From: an uncultured Bacteroidales bacterium
Lineage (GTDB): Bacteria > Bacteroidota > Bacteroidia > Bacteroidales > UBA932
Direction: 5' to 3'
DNA length: 64,000 nucleotides
Assembly (NCBI GenBank): GCA_944323345.1
Contig: CALUSC010000003.1
Span: 62,001-126,000, forward strand
The notes beneath the pieces were generated by a model. It made no database searches. It was not told the DNA's origin and worked only from the letters and a program-made list of their open reading frames with translations. Shown here one piece after another: positions 39,332 through 48,240 of this stretch. Every line of letters starts with the position of its first letter. The stretch's first letter is position 1. Made by a program: the position numbers and the translations under genes.

Positions 39332-40236
39332 TTCCCAGCCAGTTGCATGAAACAATCCTCAATTCCCGGTGTGATTTCCCTTATTCTGCAGTCTTCGGAA
39401 CCGTTTTCACGTATCTTTGCGAGAATCGCGGGAAGTCCTGTCTTTTCGGGATCGTATGCCAGATGCAGGGCGTTGCCGAAAGAGAAGCAACTGATTACTC
39501 CTTCAGTATTTCTGAGTATTTTCAGCAGGGGATACATATTGCCCCCTGCGACTGAAAGCAGCCTGTAAGGATAAGCGGAAATGATCTGTTCAGGGGTCCC
39601 GGTACCGATTATCCTGCCTTCCCTGATCATTGCCAGCCTGTCGCACAGGGATGCTTCATCCATGTACGGCGTCGAGACGAATACCGTTACTCCGGATTTC
39701 CTGATCCGGTCAAGCATTTTCCAGAATTCGCTACGGCTCACGGCGTCCACTCCTGTAGTCGGTTCGTCCAGGAAAAGGACTGACGGCTTGTGCACCAGTG
39801 CACAGCACAATGCCAGCTTCTGTTTCATTCCTCCGGAAAGTTTCCCGGCGCGCCGCTTTTCGAAAGGCTCTATCTGCGAGTATATTTCCTTTATCGAATC
39901 ATAGTTCTTTCCGACTGTCGACCCGAACAGCGTGGCAAAATATTCGAGGTTCTCCCTGACGCTAAGGTCCTGATACAGGGAAAAACGCCCGGGCATGTAC
40001 CCGATGATTTTCCGTATGCGGGAATAATCCCTGACGATATCCATGCCGCATATTGTTCCGGAACCGGTGTCGGCCAGCATCAGCGTAGTCATGATGCGGA
40101 ACAGGGTCGTCTTTCCTGCACCGTCTGGTCCTATCAGTCCGAATATCTCTCCCTGATTTACTTCCAGAGAGATATCACGCAGTGCCGGGACCTGTCCGTA
40201 ATTCTTGGATATTCCGCTGATTTCTATAGTCTTCAT
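39328..40236 (-). CDS. ABC exporter ATPase lacking Q-loop and H-loop residues
   Basis: A 302-residue ABC ATPase matching the N-terminal half of YbhF. Walker A GPDGAGKTT (36-44), signature LSGGMKQK (133-140) and Walker B VLFLDEPTTGVD are canonical. The Q-loop Gln is Gly83 (YMPGRFSLYQ) and the H-loop His is Pro190 (VSTPYMDEA). In a heterodimer its signature would complete the active site of the other ATPase, while its own site would be weak. It follows the hlyD gene by 6 bases. Confidence 0.9.
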   Translation of the reverse strand: MKTIEISGISKNYGQVPALRDISLEVNQGEIFGLIGPDGAGKTTLFRIMTTLMLADTGSGTICGMDIVRDYSRIRKIIGYMPGRFSLYQDLSVRENLEYFATLFGSTVGKNYDSIKEIYSQIEPFEKRRAGKLSGGMKQKLALCCALVHKPSVLFLDEPTTGVDAVSRSEFWKMLDRIRKSGVTVFVSTPYMDEASLCDRLAMIREGRIIGTGTPEQIISAYPYRLLSVAGGNMYPLLKILRNTEGVISCFSFGNALHLAYDPEKTGLPAILAKIRENGSEDCRIREITPGIEDCFMQLAGK

Positions 40237-40242
40237 ACCACG

Positions 40243-41148
40243 TCAGTCTGCAATGACATAGGCGTACATGCCCAGTCTGAGATCTTTTCCGTTATCGATG
40301 GCCACCTTGACCGCATAGACGAGATCGGCCCTTTCGTCCCTGGTCTGGATATTCTTTGGAGTGAATTCCGCTTCGGAAGATATCCATGTGACAGTCCCGG
40401 CATATTCTTCCGGAACCGGAGTCCCGTCATCCGGTATGACTCTGACCTTGTCTCCGACATGCAGCCCGGCAAGCTGTGCCGAAGAAAAATATGCCTTTAC
40501 ATAGAGATGCTCCATGTCCGCTACGGTAAACAGGGGTTTCCCGGATGTTACCATTTCTCCTTCTTCGGCGTATTTTGTCAGGACAGTACCGCTGACAGGC
40601 GAACATATCCGGCATTTCAGGAGTTTGTCTTCCGTCTGCGCTATCTGGACATCGATAGTATTTATTTCACAGGCAATGCTTTCATTGTTCTGCCTGTAAT
40701 TCTGTTCGGCAGCGGATATCTGGCTTTCCAGTATCTCGATTTCGGAATTCAGATCATCCACCTGCTTCCTGGTCCCGGCATCCTTCACTAAAAGGTCGGC
40801 GGCACGGCGCAGTTCTGTCCGGAGATTTTCGAGTTTCGCGTATTGGGCCCTAGTCTGGCAGTCTATATCCACTGTCTTGACTTTCGCACTTTCTTTTCTG
40901 CGGATGAGTTCATCACGCTGCAGGCTGATCTGGACAGTGTCGATGTACCCTCTGCATTCTCCCTTGGAAATTTTGTCTCCTTCGCTGAGTGCGAAACTCA
41001 TTATCCGTCCGTTGCTTTCTGCGGATACTGTGACCTCGGTGGCATCTATCTGGCCGCATGCATCGAAATCAGGCGTCCTGAGGCCGCAGGACGTAATGCA
41101 TGATACTGCAGCGGCTGCAACGATTATTCTGTAAAACTCTGTTTTCAT
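40243..41148 (-). CDS. HlyD-family adaptor lipoprotein (YbhG-like)
   Basis: A 301-residue membrane-fusion protein. The start at ATG 41148 gives a lipoprotein signal (AVSCITSC, Cys near 23). A lipoyl half-motif (VTVSAESNGRIMSFALSEGD) precedes a long coiled coil (about 75-165), then the second half (ICSPVSGTVLTKYAEEGEMV) and a beta-barrel. It links the ABC-2 permeases to the TolC-type channel encoded 28 bases upstream. Confidence 0.88.
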   Translation of the reverse strand: MKTEFYRIIVAAAAVSCITSCGLRTPDFDACGQIDATEVTVSAESNGRIMSFALSEGDKISKGECRGYIDTVQISLQRDELIRRKESAKVKTVDIDCQTRAQYAKLENLRTELRRAADLLVKDAGTRKQVDDLNSEIEILESQISAAEQNYRQNNESIACEINTIDVQIAQTEDKLLKCRICSPVSGTVLTKYAEEGEMVTSGKPLFTVADMEHLYVKAYFSSAQLAGLHVGDKVRVIPDDGTPVPEEYAGTVTWISSEAEFTPKNIQTRDERADLVYAVKVAIDNGKDLRLGMYAYVIAD

Positions 41149-41176
41149 ATTTATCCGTATTTCTGGTTCTGTCGCA

Positions 41177-42472
41177 TTAACGGTCCTGTTGTCCGGCTGC
41201 ATAGCCGAGACAATTCTTGAGATCATATACCGCCATCAGCAATTGTATCCTGTGTATGGACTCAGTTACCCTGGCTTTGTATTCGTCATCTATCCTGGAC
41301 ATGAGATCCGTCATCGAAATGGTGCCGTTGCGGTACTGCTCTTCTCCGGCCTCTCTTATCGATTCCTGTAGGGCTATGATTTCCCTGTCCCTTTCCAGCA
41401 GCCCGCGGGCCTTGTCGATGGCGATGCGCAGCTGCATGGCATTGAGACCGGTGTTGAAGAGAAATGTCTCACGGTCTGATTCAATCGTTCTTTTCCGGGC
41501 GTCGAGCTTGCGTTTTTCATCTTTCCTGGTGTAAAGCGCGCCGATGTCCCACGACATCTTTATCCCGGCAGTATAATATGGCTGGAAGCTGTTTTCGAGA
41601 ATATTCAGTCCCGGCCTTCCGATTCCGCCTTGGATGGAGAGATTGAATTTCGGGGATATTTTTGAGTCCAGCTGCCGTGTCTGAGCTTCGTTCTGCAGAA
41701 GCTGAGCATCGTACATGGCTATTTCCGGTCTGCAGATTTCTCCGGAAAGCGCCATCCCTGCGTTTTCATCCGGTATAGTCAGTTCCTGCCCTTCAAGCGA
41801 TGTCCCTGTCAGCTTTTCAAGCATTTCCATATATGCTTTCCTGTCGGCAGCCAGTTCTTCTTTCTGCTGCTCGCAATTCAGCATGCTGACTTTGATCATG
41901 TCGAGATCGGACTTGTAGGCTATACCGTTGTCGATGCAAGCCTGGGTGTGTCTTGCGTTCCTCTCCAGACTTTCCTCAAGGATGGTGTTCTGCTGCAGCT
42001 GGCCGTCGATCAGAAGTATGTCGAGGTATATGCTCTCGACTTTCTCATTTATGGAATACAGGGAGACTTCGACCTGTTTCTTCTGTACTTCGGCTCCGGC
42101 GGAATATACTTTTTTCTGACTTCCGGAAGTGCCTCCGTCCCAGATGGTCTGGCTGATTTCCCCGACCAGCGAATACTGGTCATGAGGCAGGTCAAAACTG
42201 AACCCTGGGATGTCGAAAGGCATTTCCACTACATCCGACTGATATGCGGCCTTTCCTGAAATACTCAGACGTGGCAGCCATGACTTCGAAACGCTTGCGA
42301 TATCGTAGCGTGCCGCTTCTTCTATCAGATTCAGCTGTCTTATCTGCGGATAGTTGTTTCTGGCCATCTCCATGCATTCCTCTATGGTTATCTGTGCATG
42401 GGCCGGTATGGCGAGAACGGCTGCCGCGGCAAATGCGGCAATTTTTTCCAGTCTGTTCCTGATATTTTTCAT
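41177..42472 (-). CDS. TolC-family outer membrane channel of the ABC-2 exporter
   Basis: A 431-residue TolC-like protein with a signal peptide (about 1-26, PAHAQ) and two OEP repeats of helical hairpins. It is the second TolC in the window and is unrelated in position to the MacAB set. Its ATG overlaps the tetR stop in an ATGA, so regulator and channel are co-translated. E. coli ybhGFSR uses the genomic TolC; having a dedicated one in the operon is typical of Bacteroidota. Confidence 0.9.
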   Translation of the reverse strand: MKNIRNRLEKIAAFAAAAVLAIPAHAQITIEECMEMARNNYPQIRQLNLIEEAARYDIASVSKSWLPRLSISGKAAYQSDVVEMPFDIPGFSFDLPHDQYSLVGEISQTIWDGGTSGSQKKVYSAGAEVQKKQVEVSLYSINEKVESIYLDILLIDGQLQQNTILEESLERNARHTQACIDNGIAYKSDLDMIKVSMLNCEQQKEELAADRKAYMEMLEKLTGTSLEGQELTIPDENAGMALSGEICRPEIAMYDAQLLQNEAQTRQLDSKISPKFNLSIQGGIGRPGLNILENSFQPYYTAGIKMSWDIGALYTRKDEKRKLDARKRTIESDRETFLFNTGLNAMQLRIAIDKARGLLERDREIIALQESIREAGEEQYRNGTISMTDLMSRIDDEYKARVTESIHRIQLLMAVYDLKNCLGYAAGQQDR

Positions 42473-43107
42473 ATTTCCCGGTATAATCTTGATTTGATCA
42501 GTGTTATGATTTCCTTTTTCCTTTCTTCAAGTATCCCTGTCATCCTTTTCCCTCCTATTTCGGGAAAAACATTGGCTGCGGCCGGAAGCATTATGAACGC
42601 CGACAGGTTGAGCATGATTATGTCCAGAAGCAGCTGTTCGGGGTCCGTCTTGCGGATTCTCCCTGCAGCTATTTCATCGTTTATTATGGAATAATGGAAT
42701 CCTGTTATCCGCAGCAGTGTTTTTCTGATGCGTGGCTTGTGGTTTTCCAGCAGTTCCGGATTGAATCTCATCGTGTCCAGAATGAATGCCGGAAGCTCGG
42801 GATGTTTCATCAGGAAATCGAAATGGGTCGATATCCCGGATTCGAGAGTTTCCCAGAACGGGGCCCCTTTTTTCATCACCGGATGGAAAGATGCAAGCAG
42901 TTCATCCAGATTCTTGTCGAGGACCCTGGCGAATATCTGTTCCTTGGACCTGTAATAATAGTGCAGCATGGCATGAGTCACGCCGGCCTGCTCCGCAATG
43001 GCTGTCGTAGTCGTCCGGTTATAGCCGTTTTTCAGGAATAGTCGCTCCGCTGCATCCATTATTCTGACTTCGGTACAGTTCTTTTCTGTTATGTCTTTTT
43101 CTTTCAT
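42469..43107 (-). CDS. TetR/AcrR-family regulator of the exporter operon
   Basis: A 212-residue repressor-type protein. The N-terminal HTH reads FLKNGYNRTTTTAIAEQAGV then THAMLHYYYRSKEQIF, a clear TetR signature; the C-terminal ligand domain is all helical. It leads the operon it probably controls, as CecR does for E. coli ybhGFSR. A near-perfect palindrome at 43126-43141 overlaps the predicted transcript start and is the likely operator. Confidence 0.92.
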   Translation of the reverse strand: MKEKDITEKNCTEVRIMDAAERLFLKNGYNRTTTTAIAEQAGVTHAMLHYYYRSKEQIFARVLDKNLDELLASFHPVMKKGAPFWETLESGISTHFDFLMKHPELPAFILDTMRFNPELLENHKPRIRKTLLRITGFHYSIINDEIAAGRIRKTDPEQLLLDIIMLNLSAFIMLPAAANVFPEIGGKRMTGILEERKKEIITLIKSRLYREI

Positions 43108-43125
43108 CTTGTTTCACACTCTTGT

Positions 43126-43141
43126 TTAACAGCTCTGTTAA
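43126..43141. promoter_or_regulatory. candidate TetR operator
   Basis: TTAACAGCTCTGTTAA: two 7-bp arms in perfect inverted symmetry around a CT centre, 18 bases before the tetR ATG and just downstream of the -7 box at 43150-43157. Binding here would block transcript initiation. Confidence 0.65.
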
Positions 43142-43149
43142 TACAACTG

Positions 43150-43157
43150 CAAATATA
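43150..43157 (-). promoter_or_regulatory. -7 box of the tetR-exporter operon
   Basis: Minus-strand TATATTTG. The predicted start falls near 43145, at the edge of the palindrome. A TTTTG lies 24 bases upstream, longer than the usual spacing, so basal activity may be low. Confidence 0.55.
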
Positions 43158-43197
43158 AGAAAGTCCGGAATACGTTGTCATCAAAAACGTGAAAAAG

Positions 43198-43947
43198 TCA
43201 TAAGGATCTTCTGCGGAATTCAGCTACGGTAATGGCTGCGGCGACGGCGGCATTGAGAGATTCAGGCCCACGGTGTCCTGCGGGATATGGAGGAATGGCT
43301 ATGCGCTGCGAGACGGAACCTGCTATTTTGTCGGAAATTCCGTCGGCTTCATTGCCGATTACGATCATTACAGGGGAATCGGATCCCGTTTCCAGGTGAG
43401 TCCCGTAAATATTCTTTCCATCCATGAAAGTCCCGTAGACGCACCCTCCGTTTCCTGTAATGTATCTGACTGCATCTTCCAGGTCGGTATAATGGAACCT
43501 GACCCTGAATACGGCCCCCATGGTGGCCTGGACTACTTTCGGATTGAAAATATCCACGCTGTCCCTGGCCGCGAGAACCCCGTCCAGACCGAACCAGTCC
43601 GCCAGCCTGATGATAGTCCCCAGATTCCCCGGATCTCTGATGGAGTCGAGCCCGAGATACAGGCCTGTCTTTCCGATGACATATTGCAGGTTTTCACCTG
43701 CAATGACAGAGTCTGCCGGTTTCCTGACCAATGCGAGTACCGGCGACGGCGACGAAAGCTGCGATATTCTTTCCATGACGGCTTCCCCGATTTCGTCTTT
43801 CCTGTAGATCTCTGCGACTTCGAAACCGGATGCAAGAGCCTCGGACACGGATTTTTCACCCTCCACGACGAACAGGCCGAGTTCGTCCCGGAACTTTTTC
43901 TGTGCCAGCGACCGTATCCTTTTTATTTCATTTGCGGAAAGATGCAT
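43198..43947 (-). CDS. TrmH-family (SpoU) RNA methyltransferase
   Basis: A 249-residue SPOUT methyltransferase: an N-terminal substrate-binding domain (about 1-85, KKFRDELGLFVVEGEKSV) and a C-terminal trefoil-knot domain with LDSIRDPGNLGTIIRLADWFG (motif 1), VMIVIGNEADGIS (motif 2) and IPPYPAGHRGPESLNAAVAAA (motif 3). The usual Pro-Met-Asn-like third motif is slightly changed by the extra HRG. It probably 2'-O-methylates rRNA or tRNA. It starts one base after the arginine decarboxylase stop, so the two are one unit. The same methyltransferase gene often neighbours tamL in Bacteroidota, as here. Confidence 0.88.
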   Translation of the reverse strand: MHLSANEIKRIRSLAQKKFRDELGLFVVEGEKSVSEALASGFEVAEIYRKDEIGEAVMERISQLSSPSPVLALVRKPADSVIAGENLQYVIGKTGLYLGLDSIRDPGNLGTIIRLADWFGLDGVLAARDSVDIFNPKVVQATMGAVFRVRFHYTDLEDAVRYITGNGGCVYGTFMDGKNIYGTHLETGSDSPVMIVIGNEADGISDKIAGSVSQRIAIPPYPAGHRGPESLNAAVAAAITVAEFRRRSL

Positions 43948-43948
43948 T

Positions 43949-45343
43949 TCAATATCCGAGAATTTTCAGCATGGACTTGTATGTCTGTTCCTTTGTAAAC
44001 AGCTTGGTGAAGTATTCTCCGTTTTCGTCGCGGTCGATGATAATATATTTCGGCGCAGGCTGCAGGCAGTGCTGGAGACCCCCGAAACCGGAAATCGACT
44101 CCTGATATGCCCCCGTATGGAAGAATCCGATGTAAAGCGGGTCTTTCCTGTCTTCCATGATAGGGAGGAAGATCGCATTTGCGTGGGAATCCGCATTGTA
44201 GTAGTCCTGGCTGTCACAGGTGAGACCGCCCAGGAAAACCCTCTGGTATTTCTCGTTCCACTTGTTGATGGGCAGCAGGATAAACCTCTGCTTTATTCCC
44301 CACGTGTCCGGCAGTGTGGTCATGAATGAACTGTCTATCATATACCATCTTTCCCTGTCATTCTGCTGCTTCATGTCGAGAATCTGGAAAATGGTGGCTC
44401 CCGACTCTCCGACAGTGAAACTTCCGAATTCAGTGAAGATGTTAGGCTCCGGAACACCTCTGGCGTTACACATGGTTTTGATTTGCAGGAGTATTTCTTC
44501 CGCCATATACTCGTAGTCGAAATCCATGGCCAGTGAATTCTTGATAGGGAAGCCGCCGCCGATGTTAAGCGAATCGAGTTCCGGGCAGATCATCTTGAGG
44601 TCACAGTAGACATTCACGCACTTGGCCAGTTCGTTCCAGTAGTATGCCGTATCCCTTATGCCGGTATTGATGAAGAAGTGCAGCATCTTGAGGTGGAACT
44701 TGCTGCTCTTGCTTATGATATTCTCGTAGAACGGCAGGATGTCGCTGTATCTTATGCCCAGTCTCGAAGTGTAGAATTCGAAATTCGGCTCCTCTTCCGA
44801 AGCAATCCTGATTCCGATGTTTATCGGTCCGTTTACCAGCGAATCCAGATCCTGGAGTTCGTGCATGTTGTCCAGTACCGGAATGATGTTTTTCCAGCCT
44901 GAATTGGCGAAATTGGCTATGTTTTCGATGTACGCAGGCTTTTTGAACCCGTTGCACACTATATAAAGATCCCTGTCTACGGCGCCTTCGGCTTCAAGGG
45001 CTTCAATGAGATTCAGATCGAAAGCCGAAGATGTCTCTATATGGATGTCGTTCTTCAGCGCTTCCCTGAGAATGAACTCGAAATGTGAACTTTTGGTACA
45101 GTAGCAGTAATGATAGTCTCCCTTATAATCGGCCTTGGCCATGGCGACATTGAACATTCTCTTGGCCCGCTGTATCTGAGATGATATCTTGGGCAGATAA
45201 GTTATTTTCAACGGGGTGCCGTACTGGTTTATGATATCCATCATGTTGATGCCGTGGAAATACAGTTCGCCGTCTTCTACCTTGAATTCATCCTGCGGGA
45301 ATTCGAATGTCTGGTCAATCAGGTCGATGTACTTGTTCTTCAT
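43949..45343 (-). CDS. short-form arginine decarboxylase-like PLP enzyme (Orn/DAP/Arg decarboxylase 2 family)
   Basis: A 464-residue fold-type III decarboxylase. The PLP Lys lies in YHYCYCTKSSHFEF, HIETSSAFDLNLIEAL is a conserved barrel segment, LNIGGGFPIKN binds the phosphate, GLTCDSQDYY carries the active-site Cys-Asp, and FHTGAYQESISGFGG contacts PLP near the end. It is shorter than E. coli SpeA (658 residues) and lacks its insert. The best guess is arginine decarboxylase for polyamine synthesis; diaminopimelate or other substrates are less likely. Confidence 0.82.
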   Translation of the reverse strand: MKNKYIDLIDQTFEFPQDEFKVEDGELYFHGINMMDIINQYGTPLKITYLPKISSQIQRAKRMFNVAMAKADYKGDYHYCYCTKSSHFEFILREALKNDIHIETSSAFDLNLIEALEAEGAVDRDLYIVCNGFKKPAYIENIANFANSGWKNIIPVLDNMHELQDLDSLVNGPINIGIRIASEEEPNFEFYTSRLGIRYSDILPFYENIISKSSKFHLKMLHFFINTGIRDTAYYWNELAKCVNVYCDLKMICPELDSLNIGGGFPIKNSLAMDFDYEYMAEEILLQIKTMCNARGVPEPNIFTEFGSFTVGESGATIFQILDMKQQNDRERWYMIDSSFMTTLPDTWGIKQRFILLPINKWNEKYQRVFLGGLTCDSQDYYNADSHANAIFLPIMEDRKDPLYIGFFHTGAYQESISGFGGLQHCLQPAPKYIIIDRDENGEYFTKLFTKEQTYKSMLKILGY

Positions 45344-45383
45344 TTCGCTAATGCAATTAAGTTACTTTATCAGAATATTCCCA

Positions 45384-45400
45384 ATCCGACTCGGTCGGAT
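45384..45400 (-). other. hairpin in the decarboxylase 5' leader
   Basis: atccgac, tcg, gtcggat: a perfect 7-bp stem with a 3-base loop, in the predicted leader between the -7 box at 45416-45423 and ATG 45343. It may be a protein-binding palindrome or an RNA stem-loop. Confidence 0.5.
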
Positions 45401-45415
45401 CAATTTTTCCGGCTG

Positions 45416-45423
45416 CAAATATA
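45416..45423 (-). promoter_or_regulatory. -7 box of the decarboxylase-trmH unit
   Basis: Minus-strand TATATTTG, predicting a leader of about 65 nt before ATG 45343. No -33 TTTG is seen. Confidence 0.5.
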
Positions 45424-45463
45424 TTATTTATATCTGTCATTCCTAAATATTAATTATTAAAAT

Positions 45464-45494
45464 TTTGAGAATATCCCGGATTAAGATAAATTTG
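45464..45494 (+). promoter_or_regulatory. promoter of tamL
   Basis: TTTG (45464-45467), a 19-base spacer and TAAATTTG (45487-45494): full consensus. The -7 box ends only 6 bases before ATG 45501, so the mRNA would be leaderless or nearly so. Confidence 0.78.
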
Positions 45495-45500
45495 CGTGAT

Positions 45501-47690
45501 ATGAAAATCCGGAATATCATCACTACAGGACTTGCAGCAGTCCTGATATGTTCCTGCAGCACTACAAGAGTACTTCAGGACGGTGAGTTCCGGCTTGCCA
45601 GGAACAAAATCAGCATAACGAACGATAAGTCGTTCAATACAAATCAGATAGAACCATATCTCAAGCAGAAGCCGAATTCATATTTCATATTCGGCTGGAA
45701 TCCTTTCCTGAATGTCTACAACTGGGCGGACGGAAAGGGAAAGGGCTGGGACAAGTTTGTCAAGAAAATCGGTGTGGCTCCGGTGGTGTACGATCCTGAG
45801 ATGGTGGAAAGCTCGGTGGAAAACATAACCCGCCATCTGGAATATCTCGGTTATTTCGACTCCGCGGTGGATACGAGGATCGAAGTCCGCAAGCGACGCG
45901 TATATGTGGATTATGACGTTACCCTGGGCAAGCAGTATCCGATAAAGGAGATAAGCATATCCGTACCGGAGGGGGACTTTGCCGAAGCATTCTACAGCGA
46001 TACATCATCTTTGGCCGTACGGAAAGGCGTCCCGCTTTCAGAGAGCCTTCTGGAGTCCGAAAGCGAGAGGATTTCCTCTTATATGAGAAACAAAGGTTTC
46101 TATACATTCAACAAGAATTATTTCTTTTTCGAAGCCGATACTTTGTCCTTTCCAGATTCTGCCGTCCTGGAAATGAAAGTGAACACGTACACGAGAAATG
46201 AAACCGAGGATGATGCCAGGCCCCTGTGCAGGTTCAATATCGGCAGGGTCGCCATTTCGTACCCGTCGGATCTTATGATAAGGGAAAGGGTTCTTATGGA
46301 TCTGAATACGATCAAGCCCGGCGACCTGTACAGCGAGAGCCTCGTAAATGCGGCATATAACAGGCTTTCCTCACTCAGGGTATTCAGCAGCGTAAACGTG
46401 GAAATGACCCAGAGGGATACGAATCTGGTGGATTGCAATATAAACCTTTCGCAGTCGAGGCTCCAGGGAATCAAGCTCAATGTCGAGGCTTCCATCAATT
46501 CCACGGGGCTTTTCGGCGTATCTCCCCAGCTTTCATATTATCACAAGAATATTTTCAGGGGAGGCGAGTGGCTGAATCTGAGTTTCATGGGAAATTTCCA
46601 GTTCAAGTTCAACGATGACATCCGTTCGAACGAGTTCGGTGTATCCGCAGGTCTGAGTTTCCCGAAATTCTTTCCGCTGCCGTACAAGCTGTTTCCCGGT
46701 ACTGTTCCGAGGACCGATATCAATTTTTCATACAATTATCAGAGCCGGCCGGAGTACACGAGAAATATAATATCCACCTCCTACGGCTATAACGGCAGTG
46801 CCGGAGGCCGTATTTTCTATCAGTTTTATCCATTGCAGCTGAATGTCGTGCGGCTTTTCAACCTGGATCAGGCCTTTTTCAACACCCTTGCCAGGGACCC
46901 TTTCATGAGAAATGCCTACCAGGACCACTTCGACCTGGGGTCCGGCGCCATGTTTTATTATACTACCAATTCGGATGTCGTGCCGAAGACACCTTTCTTT
47001 TATATAAGGTGCCAGGTGGATGTGGCAGGTAATGTCCTCAGTGCCTTCAAGCCCCTGATGAAGAAGGATGACAACGGGGCGGGAATAATATGGAATACAC
47101 CTTTTTCACAGTATGTCAGGGCAGAGTTTTCCGTAGGGAAGACGTGGATGTTCGGAAGGAAGGACGGCCAGGCTCTGGCTGCCAGGTTTCTGGTCGGGGC
47201 CGGTTATGCATACGGCAATTCGACAGCCCTCCCGTTTGAAAAACATTTTTACTCCGGAGGAGCAAACAGCCTGCGCGGATGGCAGGCGAGGGCTGTCGGT
47301 CCTGGTCTGGCGCCGCTGGACCGGACCTTCATCATCGCCAACCAGACAGGCGACATGAAACTGGAGGCGAATCTGGAATACCGTTTCAAGATGTTCTGGA
47401 AAGTCGACGGAGCCGTATTCGTGGATGCCGGCAATGTCTGGACCTTGCGTGACACCGGAGGTGAAAACAGCGATGCTTCCAAACTCATGATGAAGACGTT
47501 CGCCCAGAGTATCGCGGCGAACTGGGGCGTAGGTGTCCGTCTGGACCTGAACTTTCTGCTTCTGCGCGTGGATATGGGCATGCGGCTGCATGATCCGGCC
47601 AGAACTGCGGGAGAAAGATGGCTCAGGCCGGGACAGTGGCTGCAGCGTGACGGATTTGCCGTACATTTCGGTGTCGGTTATCCGTTCTGA
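45501..47690 (+). CDS. tamL: TamL: BamA/TamA-family outer membrane lipoprotein
   Basis: A 729-residue Omp85 protein. Signal with lipobox LICSC (Cys near 18), which distinguishes TamL from TamA. N-terminal POTRA-type domains (about 25-330) are followed by a 16-strand-type barrel ending in GVGYPF with terminal Phe. The lid-lock VRGWRD-like motif appears as ANSLRGWQARA. TamL with TamB is thought to move lipids or assemble outer membrane proteins in Bacteroidota; no tamB is in the window. Start ATG 45501 follows from the promoter and the lipobox. Confidence 0.9.
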   Translation: MKIRNIITTGLAAVLICSCSTTRVLQDGEFRLARNKISITNDKSFNTNQIEPYLKQKPNSYFIFGWNPFLNVYNWADGKGKGWDKFVKKIGVAPVVYDPEMVESSVENITRHLEYLGYFDSAVDTRIEVRKRRVYVDYDVTLGKQYPIKEISISVPEGDFAEAFYSDTSSLAVRKGVPLSESLLESESERISSYMRNKGFYTFNKNYFFFEADTLSFPDSAVLEMKVNTYTRNETEDDARPLCRFNIGRVAISYPSDLMIRERVLMDLNTIKPGDLYSESLVNAAYNRLSSLRVFSSVNVEMTQRDTNLVDCNINLSQSRLQGIKLNVEASINSTGLFGVSPQLSYYHKNIFRGGEWLNLSFMGNFQFKFNDDIRSNEFGVSAGLSFPKFFPLPYKLFPGTVPRTDINFSYNYQSRPEYTRNIISTSYGYNGSAGGRIFYQFYPLQLNVVRLFNLDQAFFNTLARDPFMRNAYQDHFDLGSGAMFYYTTNSDVVPKTPFFYIRCQVDVAGNVLSAFKPLMKKDDNGAGIIWNTPFSQYVRAEFSVGKTWMFGRKDGQALAARFLVGAGYAYGNSTALPFEKHFYSGGANSLRGWQARAVGPGLAPLDRTFIIANQTGDMKLEANLEYRFKMFWKVDGAVFVDAGNVWTLRDTGGENSDASKLMMKTFAQSIAANWGVGVRLDLNFLLLRVDMGMRLHDPARTAGERWLRPGQWLQRDGFAVHFGVGYPF

Positions 47691-47777
47691 CAACAAAAAT
47701 CGGGGATATACTGGTTTTACTGTAAATATTGCTATCTTAGTAAAATATTTCGGGAATATTTTTATTATTTATAAACT

Positions 47778-48191
47778 ATGGCACTGATAAATTGCAAAGA
47801 GTGCGGCAAGGAGATATCTGACACCGCTTCGGTATGCCCTCATTGCGGAGCACCTGTCGTAAAAGAGGTCTATTGTTCGAAATGCGGAACGAAAGTCCCT
47901 GAAAATGTGCAGTATTGTCCAGCCTGCGGAGCCGCCATGAATACTACTGCCGCCCCAAAGAAAGACAGGATTGTAGCGGGTCTTCTCGGTATATTCCTCG
48001 GAACTTTGGGCATACATTATTTTTATTTGGGAAAGACGACTGCGGGTGTGATATCCCTGATTCTGGGGCTGTGCTCATGCGGCATCTGGGGTATCGTCAT
48101 GTTCATCCAGGGCGTATTGATTCTCACCCTGACAGATGAAGCCTTCATGGCCAAATATGTCGATACGGAGAAGACTTTCCCTCTATTCTGA
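47778..48191 (+). CDS. zinc-ribbon and TM2 domain membrane protein
   Basis: A 137-residue protein with two zinc ribbons in tandem (CKECGKEISDTASVCPHCG, then CSKCG...CPACG, about residues 6-57) and a C-terminal TM2 domain: two helices joined by a short loop, with GIFLGTLGIHYFYLGKTTAG as the family signature. The function of TM2 proteins in bacteria is unknown. It opens a three-gene set of small membrane proteins (47778-49058). Confidence 0.85.
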   Translation: MALINCKECGKEISDTASVCPHCGAPVVKEVYCSKCGTKVPENVQYCPACGAAMNTTAAPKKDRIVAGLLGIFLGTLGIHYFYLGKTTAGVISLILGLCSCGIWGIVMFIQGVLILTLTDEAFMAKYVDTEKTFPLF

Positions 48192-48240
48192 TACTTTGGT
48201 ACCGTACCTGGTGAAGTTTATATATAGACAAAATTGAAAT

